Source of the DNA: an uncultured Coprococcus sp.
GTDB taxonomy: Bacteria > Bacillota > Clostridia > Lachnospirales > Lachnospiraceae
Length of the DNA: 64,000 nt
Reading direction: 5' to 3'
Assembly (NCBI GenBank): GCA_947626675.1
Contig: CANQTC010000009.1
Span: forward strand, 38,291-102,290
The number at the start of each line of letters is the position of its first letter. Within the stretch, counting starts at the first letter, position 1. Shown in pieces: positions 36,163-43,947 of the stretch. The notes under the pieces are model-generated. The model did not search any database, was not told the origin of the DNA, and was given only the letters and a program-made list of their open reading frames with translations. Both the position numbers and the translations under genes were made by a program.

Positions 36163-37876
36163 TGCTGCTCACCTCTCTTTCTTCTGCCACCTCAAGCAGT
36201 TCCTTAAGGAAATCATCATACAGAAGCTTTACTTCTATATTGTTATCAGAAAATACAATTTCTGATACAAAAGCATCCACAAGCTCCTTTGTAAGTTTTC
36301 TCTTTGACAAATACTTATTAACAGTTTCTTCCCATCCTTCATCAATGTGAAATTCTTTTTCATAGAGACCTCTGCGATGAAGCAATTCAGTGATTTGAGC
36401 TTCAATCTCATTTACTCTGCTTTCATATTCTTTCTGATACTGGCACAGTTCTTCCGCAGTGATTAACTGTTCCCTATAATCTTCATACAAACCACTTTTG
36501 TTAGCGGTAATTCTTTTTACATCATTTTGAAGTTTTGCTATCTGCTTGGTATAAATATCATATTGAAGAACATTCTCTTTTCTGCTGTTCATCTTCTGAA
36601 CAAACTTTGTTTTCTCAACACACAAACTCATATGCTGACGGATAACAGAAAAAACACTATCCATAACCTCAGAATAATCATAAGAGTACTTATTTTCACA
36701 TAGCCTAGCTAATTTTCTACGGTTCTTACACTTATAATAGAACTTATCTGAATAAGTGTGATGCCTGCCAATCAATACACTGCCTCCACAACAGGCGCAT
36801 TTTGTTTTATATACCAGAATATTATCCGGCTTATTTGGAACATCAGCTTTAGGTTTTGATGCTTCTAAATGCTTCTTTTTGATATGCTCCATTCTCTCCC
36901 TTGTTTTGTAGAAAGTGTCCTTATCAATTATTGGTTCATGAACATTTTCTATTCGCTGCCATGTTGATGCATCTGTTTTAACATTCTTTCTCCCGGTATC
37001 AAGAGCCTTCCTTTGCTTTCCATGAACAATATTTCCAATATAATATTCCCCTTGGAGTATCTCTTTTACATGCGAATAGTGCCATTCTCTTGCTTTTTCA
37101 GCAAGTTCAATCTTTCCTGCCCTATAGAATCTGTATTTCGGAGGTGAAAGAATTCCTTCGTTTTGCAAAGTCTTTGCAATACCAGCATATCCCTTCCCAT
37201 CCAAAAACATATTAAAAATTCTAACTACATTGTCAGATACCTCTTCATCAATCAAAAGCTTTCTTGAACCATCTGTAGCCCTGTAATATCCATATGGTGG
37301 TGTTCCCTCGCTGAAGCCGCCCTGTGCCCAAATACTATGCTTTCCGGTCTCTACTTTCTTTGAAAGGTCTTTGGAATAATATTCGTTCACAATATTCTTA
37401 AGCGGTACGGATAAATCAGTTCCCGGTCTTGCAGTATCAAAATCATCTGTGATGGCAATATATCTCACATCAAGAAAAGGAAAAACTCTCTCAATGTAGT
37501 TACCTGCTTCCACATAATTTCTTCCAAGCCTGCTAAGATCACGGGTAATAACAGTATTGATTTTGCCGGCTCGTATATCCTGAATCATTCGGTCAAATTC
37601 CGGTCTTTCAAAAGTTGTTCCTGTAACAGATATATCAGCATACACACAAACTTCTACCATATCATTCTGCCCATTAATAAACTCTCTGATATATGCAATC
37701 TGTGTATCTACAGTATCTCTTTCCTTATTCGCCTCTGATTCGAATGAAAGTCTCGCATATATTCCAACCTGATATGGTTTTGCCTCCTTATCCAGGCTTA
37801 AAACTGCTTTTGTTGTCAGATTGTCAGTTGGCTCTGCAACTGCAATCGGCGTATTTTTTCTACTCTTTCTTGCCAT
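36155..37876 (-). CDS. Large serine recombinase 2
   Basis: 573 aa. A 35-residue N-terminal extension precedes the catalytic domain, with Ser44 in GIYARLSFES and SRLGRNYVEAGNY near residue 120. Recombinase domain about 200-320, zinc ribbon CACCGGSVLIGRHHTY..., coiled coil from about 420. It ends in an 8-base overlap with recombinase 3 and starts one base from the stop of recombinase 1, so all three are co-translated. Confidence 0.93.
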   Translation of the reverse strand: MARKSRKNTPIAVAEPTDNLTTKAVLSLDKEAKPYQVGIYARLSFESEANKERDTVDTQIAYIREFINGQNDMVEVCVYADISVTGTTFERPEFDRMIQDIRAGKINTVITRDLSRLGRNYVEAGNYIERVFPFLDVRYIAITDDFDTARPGTDLSVPLKNIVNEYYSKDLSKKVETGKHSIWAQGGFSEGTPPYGYYRATDGSRKLLIDEEVSDNVVRIFNMFLDGKGYAGIAKTLQNEGILSPPKYRFYRAGKIELAEKAREWHYSHVKEILQGEYYIGNIVHGKQRKALDTGRKNVKTDASTWQRIENVHEPIIDKDTFYKTRERMEHIKKKHLEASKPKADVPNKPDNILVYKTKCACCGGSVLIGRHHTYSDKFYYKCKNRRKLARLCENKYSYDYSEVMDSVFSVIRQHMSLCVEKTKFVQKMNSRKENVLQYDIYTKQIAKLQNDVKRITANKSGLYEDYREQLITAEELCQYQKEYESRVNEIEAQITELLHRRGLYEKEFHIDEGWEETVNKYLSKRKLTKELVDAFVSEIVFSDNNIEVKLLYDDFLKELLEVAEEREVSSNG

Positions 37877-37877
37877 A

Positions 37878-39575
37878 CTACACAGCCTCCTTTAATCTGA
37901 TATTCAGTTTTCCCGTACTGTCCACTTCAACAAAATGTCCCTGACTTTCTATTACATCAAGACATTCCTTGTAGCAGTCATCAAAGTCAAACACTACTTC
38001 AATGTGATTCTTATCAAATACCTTTATTTCACGGATAAGAGATACAACCACTTCCCTCGTGAGTTTCTCAATGTTTTTATGTTCCGTAAAATAATCAATC
38101 CATACAAAGCCCTTGCTCTTACGATTCAACACATCATCTATTTCCAATTCAATCTGATGAATAGCAATCTCAGCATTCTTTTTCCTCTGCTCATATGCTG
38201 CATGAAGTTCCTTGTAATCTTCCTTTGAAATAATACCATCCTTCATATCCTCATAAAGCATTCCTCTGAGATCTGCACATCTGTCTACTTCTGCCTGTTT
38301 CTTTTCACGCCTTTCCTCAAGCTTTTTCATATCCAGCTGCTGAAATGGCACGTTGCCAATAAAAGAAAGAATTCTTTTAAGGTCAATAATGTTATCAATG
38401 TGTGTCTGCAAAAGCTCCAGCACCACTTCTTCCAACCTATCCGTGGAAATTCTGTGAGAGCTACACTGCTTTGAATCCTTATGGGTAGCACACAGATAAT
38501 AGGCATAAGTTTTCCCGCCGACTTTTGAGGTTTTTCTTACCATAGGAACACCACAATCTCCGCAAGTCACAACACCAGACAAAGGATAAACCTCTTCTCT
38601 GTCAGGCGATGTCCTTGTATCCATAGCAAGTAATCTTTGTACTACTTCAAAATCTCTGTCAGTGATAATCGGTTCATGGTTCTTTTCAATTCTTACCCAA
38701 TCACATTCTTCCTTAATAATAGTCTTTTTCACCTTATGATTTGGTGTGGTCTGTTTTCCTTGTACGAGATTTCCTATATAAATCTCATTTGTCAGGATTC
38801 TTCTTACCATAACTGAAGTCCATTCAGACTTTTCCTTTGTCTTAAAGCAGGTCTGATAATTGCTTCCCGTACTTGCCTTATACTCAGCCGGTGGCAGTAT
38901 TCCCAAAGAATTAAGTTCAGATGCAATGGCATCCTGACTTTTTCCATGCAACTTCATTCTGAAAATATCTTTTACAACATTCGCTGCATACACATCAATT
39001 TCTAATTTGTGCTTGTCTTTTTCATTCTTTTTGTATCCATACGCAACAAATGCAGTAATTACATCCCCTTGCTTTCTCTTAATCTCCAGATGAGAACGAA
39101 TTTTAATAGAAATATCTCTACAGTAAGCATCGTTTATAAGGTTCTTAAATGGGATAATAATTTCATCTGACTGTGATTTTTCTTCACCAGAATCAATGCC
39201 ATCGTTAATCGCTATAAATCTTACTCCCATCGCTGGAAATAATCGCTCTATATACATACCTGAATCGATATACTCTCTACCAAATCGGCTCAGGTCCTTT
39301 GTAACAACGCAGTCGATTTTGCCTTTTTTGATGTCTTCCAGCATCATCTGGAATGCCGGACGCTCAAAGTTAGAGCCGCTGAAACCATCATCGACATACT
39401 CCTGTTCAATCACTATATCGTTTTTGCTCTTAAGGAATTCCCTAATCAGTGATTTCTGATTTGCGATACTGTTACTCTCTGCTTTTTCATGCGAAGCAAC
39501 AGCGCCATCTTCTTTCGATAAACGAACATAGATGGCTGCATGATAGATCTTTTTGATCTGACTTATTTGACTCAT
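37878..39575 (-). CDS. Large serine recombinase 1
   Basis: 565 aa. Ser20 in AIYVRLSKED, SRFGREYIDSGMYIE near residue 105, recombinase domain about 185-310, zinc ribbon CGDCGVPMVRKTS...CATH near 360, then coiled coil. I choose ATG 39575 (MSQISQI) with AGGAGG eight bases away rather than the GTG six bases earlier. First gene of the three-recombinase operon; an AAGTTA-N5-TAACTT dyad lies 25 bases upstream. Confidence 0.93.
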   Translation of the reverse strand: MSQISQIKKIYHAAIYVRLSKEDGAVASHEKAESNSIANQKSLIREFLKSKNDIVIEQEYVDDGFSGSNFERPAFQMMLEDIKKGKIDCVVTKDLSRFGREYIDSGMYIERLFPAMGVRFIAINDGIDSGEEKSQSDEIIIPFKNLINDAYCRDISIKIRSHLEIKRKQGDVITAFVAYGYKKNEKDKHKLEIDVYAANVVKDIFRMKLHGKSQDAIASELNSLGILPPAEYKASTGSNYQTCFKTKEKSEWTSVMVRRILTNEIYIGNLVQGKQTTPNHKVKKTIIKEECDWVRIEKNHEPIITDRDFEVVQRLLAMDTRTSPDREEVYPLSGVVTCGDCGVPMVRKTSKVGGKTYAYYLCATHKDSKQCSSHRISTDRLEEVVLELLQTHIDNIIDLKRILSFIGNVPFQQLDMKKLEERREKKQAEVDRCADLRGMLYEDMKDGIISKEDYKELHAAYEQRKKNAEIAIHQIELEIDDVLNRKSKGFVWIDYFTEHKNIEKLTREVVVSLIREIKVFDKNHIEVVFDFDDCYKECLDVIESQGHFVEVDSTGKLNIRLKEAV

Positions 39576-39599
39576 ATGCACATCCTCCTATTGTTGTTT

Positions 39600-39616
39600 A
39601 AGTTAGAAGATAACTT
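39600..39616. promoter_or_regulatory. Dyad upstream of the recombinase operon
   Basis: Perfect inverted repeat AAGTTA-GAAGA-TAACTT, downstream of a TTGAAA candidate -35 on the minus strand. Possible operator or recombinase-binding site. Confidence 0.4.
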
Positions 39617-39707
39617 TTCAATAAGGTGATATGCACTAATTTAGAATTTTTATACCGAGTCCATCATAGCACATATCCCTTAAAAATTCCACCACTTCTT
39701 TTCTTTT

Positions 39708-39956
39708 TTAGACATTTAATAACAGATTCTCAAATGCCTGTTCCATGGAAAGTCCGTTATTAGCGAAGCTAACCTTAATCATCATACTGCCTCTTCGTAA
39801 CAGATAAGGATTTCCAACCTGCTTCAAAAATTGTGCCTGCCTCTTTTCCTGCGAAAGATTCTTATCAATTTTAATGTTTCTGATATCTGTTAACTGTTCA
39901 ATATCTGCATCACTAAAATCTGTATCAAGCAATGCTCTGTATTCCTCTGCCGTCAT
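39708..39956 (-). CDS. DUF6870-family protein
   Basis: 82 aa from ATG 39956, preceded by GGAGG. The pattern TAEEYRALLDTDFSDADIEQ..., DIRNIKIDKNLSQEKR and GNPYLLRRGSMMIKVSFANN matches what I recall of DUF6870, a small protein found on conjugative and integrative elements of gut Clostridia. Function unknown. It is first downstream of the PemK-like gene and may be in the same transcript. Confidence 0.65.
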   Translation of the reverse strand: MTAEEYRALLDTDFSDADIEQLTDIRNIKIDKNLSQEKRQAQFLKQVGNPYLLRRGSMMIKVSFANNGLSMEQAFENLLLNV

Positions 39957-40040
39957 CAAATTCCTCCAATCTATAAAATAATAAATGCCACCCATACAGG
40001 TGGCTATGTAAAGCCGGGGCAGATGCTCCGGCACTATTCT

Positions 40041-40415
40041 TTATTCGTTATACTTTCCTACCATTCCAAGCTGTATCTGCATCCCCAGTGTAATCTTAAG
40101 CATCTGAAATGTGCTTACCTTTCCGACCTGACGCATCAAATCTCCATATCTTACACAGCATAACTGTTCACACAATGCTATGCTGTGCCTGTCAAGCCCT
40201 TCTGCCTGAAAACCATTGATAAATACATGAGTCGGCATATAACGCTTCTTTTTTATCTTACTGGTAAGAGGAACGGCATGAAGTACCATGCTGTGTTCAT
40301 TCGCCCGGTTGTTGCTGACAATCACTACAGGACGTATGCTGTGCTGCAGATGATCCTCGTCATCTTCCGGTGGTCCGAAATCCACCATCCAGATATCGCC
40401 TCTCTTAATTTCCAT
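40041..40415 (-). CDS. PemK/MazF-family toxin-like protein
   Basis: 124 aa. Starts MEIKRGDIWMVDFGPPED and contains HSIRPVVIVSNNRANEHS (residues about 28-45) and LHAVPLTSKIKKK, the conserved PemK/MazF fold blocks; these are mRNA interferases. ATG 40415 has GGAAG ahead. No classical MazE/PemI antitoxin gene is next to it; a 45-codon frame overlaps its start instead. Either that small protein is the partner, or this is an orphan element-borne PemK. Confidence 0.85.
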   Translation of the reverse strand: MEIKRGDIWMVDFGPPEDDEDHLQHSIRPVVIVSNNRANEHSMVLHAVPLTSKIKKKRYMPTHVFINGFQAEGLDRHSIALCEQLCCVRYGDLMRQVGKVSTFQMLKITLGMQIQLGMVGKYNE

Positions 40416-40542
40416 CAGATTCACTTCCTTCCTGTTCTCTGATATATTCCCTTGCTTCGTCCTCTGTAGGACAAGAGACCACACGACTGCCTTTCTCATC
40501 GATCACTGTGGTCTCTGATGGATAAATGATACAGCCTAGCAC
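40405..40542 (-). CDS. Small 45-aa protein overlapping the PemK-like gene
   Basis: A frame of 45 codons starting GTG at 40542, inside the stop of the upstream gene (GTGCTAG), and ending 11 bases into the PemK-like gene. It reads MLGCIIYPSETTVIDEKGSR, then PTEDEAREYIREQ and an acidic tail. The double overlap implies translational coupling on both sides. An acidic small protein just ahead of a PemK-fold toxin could be an antitoxin, but I do not recognise a family. Confidence 0.45.
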   Translation of the reverse strand: MLGCIIYPSETTVIDEKGSRVVSCPTEDEAREYIREQEGSESDGN

Positions 40543-40868
40543 CCGGCGCCACCGTCCCATACAAGCGTAGCAGGTTCAAAGCCTCGGTTCTCTTCATTGA
40601 TGCTGACATTGTGCTCGGCTGCCAGCTTCATAATGCTTTTTAACGTTTCTCTATCCGTTGAAATATCCCAGATACTTCTAACAAGAACACATATAATTCC
40701 TTCTCTTTCTATATAGTAAGAGAGCTTATCTATGGCTCTGTCATCCTTAAAAATAGTTTCAACAACCTTCATATCATTCTGCTTTGCGTATTCTTCCAAT
40801 CTGTCGGCAACATGGTTTTCCATGCTGCCCACAAATACAAGGCACTGATTTGTCCCTGTCTGTTCCAT
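40536..40868 (-). CDS. Recombinase-like protein without catalytic residues (1)
   Basis: 110 aa. The order of strands and helices mimics a serine-recombinase catalytic domain: RLEEYAKQNDMKVVETIFKD (first helix/strand), EREGIICVLVRSIWDISTDR where resolvases have xVVVxxLDRLSRD, then LKSIMKLAAEHNVSINEEN. The N-terminal Y-x-R-x-S nucleophile motif and the R-L-S-R arginines are absent. It is probably a non-catalytic relative acting in regulation or binding. Paired with the next gene upstream. Confidence 0.5.
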   Translation of the reverse strand: MEQTGTNQCLVFVGSMENHVADRLEEYAKQNDMKVVETIFKDDRAIDKLSYYIEREGIICVLVRSIWDISTDRETLKSIMKLAAEHNVSINEENRGFEPATLVWDGGAGC

Positions 40869-40878
40869 AACTGCCTCC

Positions 40879-41316
40879 TTAATTCTGCTGTGAAATTATT
40901 CCGGAGCGGAAAATTCTGTCTAACTCCTCAACGAGTTCTGAATCATCAGCGTTACAGTCATTACAGCCACAGTATCCATCACTGTTCAGTGCATCATAAT
41001 ACTCATCCATATCTTCCTTTGCCGTTTCAACGGTAATTCCAAAACGGGCAAGCAGTTCGATGGTCTCCATTACCTCTTTATCCGTTGTGCCAACCATCGC
41101 ACTGGAAAGTGTTACAACTGCATCAATATCCTCAACCTCTGCCATACCGATAAACGAATATTTCATCGGCATACTCATACCTGCCTGGGAATTTTCACCA
41201 AGAAGGGCAACAATCTCATACTCATTCTTTTCACAGAATCTCTCAAGCACTTCTGCAATCATGTTGTTTACTGTTTCATTTGTTGTTCCACTGATATAAA
41301 TTACTGCTTTATTCAT
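40879..41316 (-). CDS. Recombinase-like protein without catalytic residues (2)
   Basis: 145 aa from ATG 41316 (AAGGAGA upstream). KAVIYISGTTNETVNN stands where IYxRVSTxxQ is expected, then FCEKNEYEIVALLGEN, and DIDAVVTLSSAMVGTTDKEV followed by LLARFGITVE, which parallels the DVVVxxLSRLSR...LxxxGVxF block of serine recombinases. The arginines are missing. A Cys cluster CGCNDC (near 120) is added near the end. Likely a pseudo-enzyme; the relation to recombinases is structural inference. Confidence 0.5.
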   Translation of the reverse strand: MNKAVIYISGTTNETVNNMIAEVLERFCEKNEYEIVALLGENSQAGMSMPMKYSFIGMAEVEDIDAVVTLSSAMVGTTDKEVMETIELLARFGITVETAKEDMDEYYDALNSDGYCGCNDCNADDSELVEELDRIFRSGIISQQN

Positions 41317-41987
41317 CGTAATAATCTCCTTCACTAAATAAATAATGTTTAGAACTGTTGGGAAAACCCTTGGATATTTCCCTATGTTTGATTTGATATT
41401 CGCGCGATATTATCTCCTCACATAAAGGGACTTAACTCTCATTCACTGTCTGTTGGTCCGGTAAAATGTGGCACAGGTTGACAATGCTAAATCCCTTTGT
41501 GTGAGAAGACAATGTGGAAAGCAAAACCTTCCAATATCTTCTCAAGTCTCTCTGACTCATCCCCCGTCGGGGTAAAGCGATTCTATGCCAGCTGCAATCA
41601 TCATGTAGTATCCATGCCCATCAAGGACTTGCATCGGTAGCCACTCCTCGGAAATGCTTTTTGCTGAAATCCGAATGCGTTATTAAACTCATTATCTCCG
41701 GGTGCTAATCCGGTAGGCTCTGCCCTCTGCTCTTAACCTTCACAGGCACACATAATATCTGTTTCTCATAATCAGCATAAAAGTGAGGTCAGTCATCGCA
41801 CGAAACGGGGCATCGCCACCCGACAAATATCAGGCGAGAAATAATTAACGGAATCGCCGTGTCCTATTCAGTTTTCAAAGATCATTCAGGTTTTGCCATT
41901 CTGTTTCATCAGTGTTTATTCGCTCTTTCCTTCGGAAAGTTGTATCTCCTGATTTCGCTTTGGTCATCAACCATGGTTAAATTGTAT
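41317..41987 (-). other. 670-bp non-genic stretch with decayed coding traces and a long stem
   Basis: No intact gene. On the minus strand I can read a protein-like segment (EEWLPMQVLDGHGYYMMIAA, GIESLYPDG, about 41562-41660) that continues only after a one-base shift in a G5 run at about 41561-41565 (DESERLEKILEGFAFHIVFS, to about 41490). This suggests a frameshifted gene tail. Arms at 41414-41433 and 41489-41508 are complementary over 20 bp, with two G-U pairs and one mismatch in the minus RNA. An AATATTCGCGCGATATT-like palindrome lies at about 41396-41412. So it may be a pseudogene plus structured leader of the recombinase-like genes. Confidence 0.5.
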
Positions 41988-42018
41988 AAAAAAAAGACGC
42001 ATCCAAAAACGGAGCGTC
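41988..42018 (-). terminator. Terminator of the XRE gene
   Basis: Minus strand stem GACGCTCC/GGA-T-GCGTC with a GTTTTT loop and T8. It isolates the regulator from the stretch downstream. Confidence 0.8.
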
Positions 42019-42059
42019 CTTCCGAAAACCAGATATTTTTTCGTAAGATTTTACGATTT

Positions 42060-42422
42060 TTATACGGCTACTGGTTTCATTCGTAGTATTTTCAGCATTT
42101 CCATAAGCTGCTGTTTCTCTAAATCGGTGCACTGTTCCAGCTCTTTTGTAAATGCATCTGTAATGCTTATCGTGTTATCCTCTACTAGAGGCTTGTCTGT
42201 TTCAAAATCGAAATAATCAGCAGAAACATTGAACTCCTGACAAAGTCTCTTTATCAAATCATGTGGAATGGCAGTCTTGCCTTTTTCATAATTATAGATG
42301 GTATCTTTGCTCATGCCCATTCGCTCTGCAAATTTTTCCTGACTCAATTTCACTTTTTTTCGTAACTTCTTCAACTGCTCGCCCATGACTTCTGCGTCAA
42401 AGACTTCATTCTGAGTTCCCAT
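42060..42422 (-). CDS. XRE-family transcriptional regulator
   Basis: 120 aa. HTH in residues about 12-70 (LKKLRKKVKLSQEKFAERMG, SKDTIYNYEKGKTAIPHDLI), then an acidic C-terminal helical domain. ATG 42422 is preceded by AAGGAGGTG. It is transcribed from a strong promoter about 360 bases upstream (42785-42814), giving an unusually long AT-rich leader. Probably the master regulator of the island's maintenance genes, by position. Confidence 0.85.
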   Translation of the reverse strand: MGTQNEVFDAEVMGEQLKKLRKKVKLSQEKFAERMGMSKDTIYNYEKGKTAIPHDLIKRLCQEFNVSADYFDFETDKPLVEDNTISITDAFTKELEQCTDLEKQQLMEMLKILRMKPVAV

Positions 42423-42784
42423 GTTCTGCTTCACCTCCTTCGTACTTATTTTTTCTGCGGAGGCAAACAAAAAAAGACCTCCACAACAAAACAGAAAATT
42501 CTCTTCAAGTCTAAATTTCTACTTTTCCAATCGTTTCTTTAATTTTGTTATGTAAGTCTTTAAATTTTTTCCTAATTAAATCAAATATGTATTAATCTAT
42601 TTTATCTTCTTTGCCTAATCACTTTTTCTCTCTAATCATCTTTTCTAAATCAATCTCGGCATATATCACTAAATTACAATACAATTTAAATATTCATTCT
42701 TATCAATCAATTTCATTACATTTTTCTAAGTTTAATATTCATTCATTTGATTTTAGACATTTCAATATTCAGTTGTAGTTTTAT
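42423..42784 (-). other. Long AT-rich leader of the XRE gene
   Basis: About 360 bases between the promoter and the regulator start, with very low GC. Several ATTCATT/AATAT-type short repeats are visible but I find no gene, no RNA gene and no stable GC-rich structure. Confidence 0.5.
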
Positions 42785-42838
42785 ATTTTACCATTATTTT
42801 CCTGTTCTTGTCAACGGTTTTCGACAACTTCTCGACAA
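42785..42838 (-). promoter_or_regulatory. Strong promoter with TTGTCGA direct repeats
   Basis: Minus strand consensus TTGACA (42809-42814), 18-bp spacer, TAAAAT (42785-42790). Immediately upstream TTGTCGA occurs twice, 11 bp apart (42821-42827, 42832-42838), one helical turn, suggesting cooperative regulator binding. Confidence 0.7.
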
Positions 42839-42889
42839 ATTTCTTACAATCGGTAATATCGGTATCTTTGACTTACATAACACTAAAAG

Positions 42890-42944
42890 CAAAAAAGACG
42901 CAAAGAAAATCAGTTAAGAATCTTACCCAACTTTCCCTGCGTCT
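42890..42944 (-). terminator. Terminator after the zinc-ribbon gene
   Basis: Stem AGACGCA/TGCGTCT (42896-42902 with 42938-42944) extended by GGGAAA/TTTTCT pairs; T6 on the minus strand. Confidence 0.65.
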
Positions 42945-43028
42945 CTGGTGCTTGACAATACTTCACTACACCCTGTGTAGCTTTTTTATGAAATATGCCG
43001 CCCTTATCAGGTGAGCCATAATTCAGTT

Positions 43029-43232
43029 TTATAATTTAAATACACCTTTTTTACTGTGGCTTATCAAATAGCCTTCTGTGTATTTCTTCAATACTAAGGT
43101 TCTCTTACATCTGTCGCATTTCATGCAAACAGCCTGTACAACTACTAAATTATCATCATTCTGGATTAAATAATCCCAAAAATGTCTGCCGCATTTTTTG
43201 CAGCGAAATTCAATTACTCCATTTTTATCCAT
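43029..43232 (-). CDS. Com-like zinc-ribbon small protein
   Basis: 67 aa. Two knuckles, FRCKKCGRHFW (residues about 9-19) and CMKCDRCKRTL (about 36-46), form a zinc ribbon. The spacing and basic tail resemble the phage Mu Com family of small RNA-binding translation regulators. It sits on the minus strand upstream of the XRE promoter. Family assignment is by pattern only. Confidence 0.6.
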   Translation of the reverse strand: MDKNGVIEFRCKKCGRHFWDYLIQNDDNLVVVQAVCMKCDRCKRTLVLKKYTEGYLISHSKKGVFKL

Positions 43233-43402
43233 CTCAGTCTGCTCCTTTACAATACAAAATCAACAAGTTTCATTTTGTACTTGAAAAGGAAAGGGAAATC
43301 ACCTTTGCAAGTCTTCTTACTGCCGGGAGTTCCGACGCATACTATGTATGCCCCTGCATATGCTGATCTCGAAGCCAACTGATTACATACCTTCGTATAT
43401 AA

Positions 43403-43654
43403 TCAGGCTCCGGCTCTTCCCTCTACAAACCACATATTGTTATCCTCATAGAACAAATGGCTTTCTTTTCCATCTATAATACAGGTATATCTCATTCCTA
43501 CACCGCCAGCCTTTAGACTGGCAGCCCGTCTGATATCTGTAATGCGCTGAATCTCATAAATGTGTCCATCCTGCCATTTAACACTGACCGGCTTCAGCTG
43601 TCCCTCTTTACTAAACACAGCAGTCACATCCACATACACTTTATTCGTATTCAT
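43403..43654 (-). CDS. DUF6504-like accessory protein of the mutagenesis cassette
   Basis: 83 aa. Pattern VYVDVTAVFSKEGQLKPVSV, KWQDGHIYEIQRITD, then YTCIIDGKESHLFYEDNNMW: a small beta-barrel-like protein with a W-D/G strand, as in DUF6504 proteins found next to Y-family polymerases. The ATG overlaps the stop of the LexA-like gene by 4 bases (ATGA). Assignment is inferred from pattern and neighbourhood; function unknown. Confidence 0.55.
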   Translation of the reverse strand: MNTNKVYVDVTAVFSKEGQLKPVSVKWQDGHIYEIQRITDIRRAASLKAGGVGMRYTCIIDGKESHLFYEDNNMWFVEGRAGA

Positions 43655-43887
43655 GCTTCAGCCACTCCTTTCTCCATAACTGTTATTGTTCTTGGCATTG
43701 ATTCAATCCATGTGATATGTCCTGAATCTCTTAGATTACTTAACTGTGCTGCCATACTTGATGTTGATTTGAGTCCAACTAATTTGCACAGTTCCCTGAC
43801 CGTCGGTGAAAAACCATTTTCTTTTTTGAATTTGATAATCTCTGCCAATATCTCCTTCTGTCTTTCCGATAAACTTTTTTCCTGCAT
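43651..43887 (-). CDS. LexA DNA-binding domain alone (no peptidase)
   Basis: 78 aa. SLSERQKEILAEIIKFKKEN, then GFSPTVRELCKLVGLKSTSS and LSNLRDSGHIT are the winged helix of LexA. The S24 autoproteolysis domain that follows in real LexA is missing: the gene ends in a short tail. ATG 43887 follows GGAGGTAGG. A LexA-site binder that cannot be cleaved might compete with host LexA. It lies 60 bases downstream of the Y-family polymerase gene in the same direction. Confidence 0.8.
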   Translation of the reverse strand: MQEKSLSERQKEILAEIIKFKKENGFSPTVRELCKLVGLKSTSSMAAQLSNLRDSGHITWIESMPRTITVMEKGVAEA

Positions 43888-43947
43888 TATTCCTACCTCC
43901 AATGCAAATTGCGAATACATCAGTGTATTACACCAAATGTACCGTTC

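Noticed and set aside
40536..41316. Active serine resolvases
   Set aside because: The nucleophile Ser motif and the conserved arginines are missing in both proteins.
41317..41987. Large ornate phage RNA (ROOL/GOLLD class)
   Set aside because: Considered because of length and stems, but protein-like codons in shifted frames are visible and I cannot match any known RNA consensus.
42808..43014. 68-codon plus-strand frame
   Set aside because: Runs through the promoter and terminator of minus-strand genes; no protein-like pattern.
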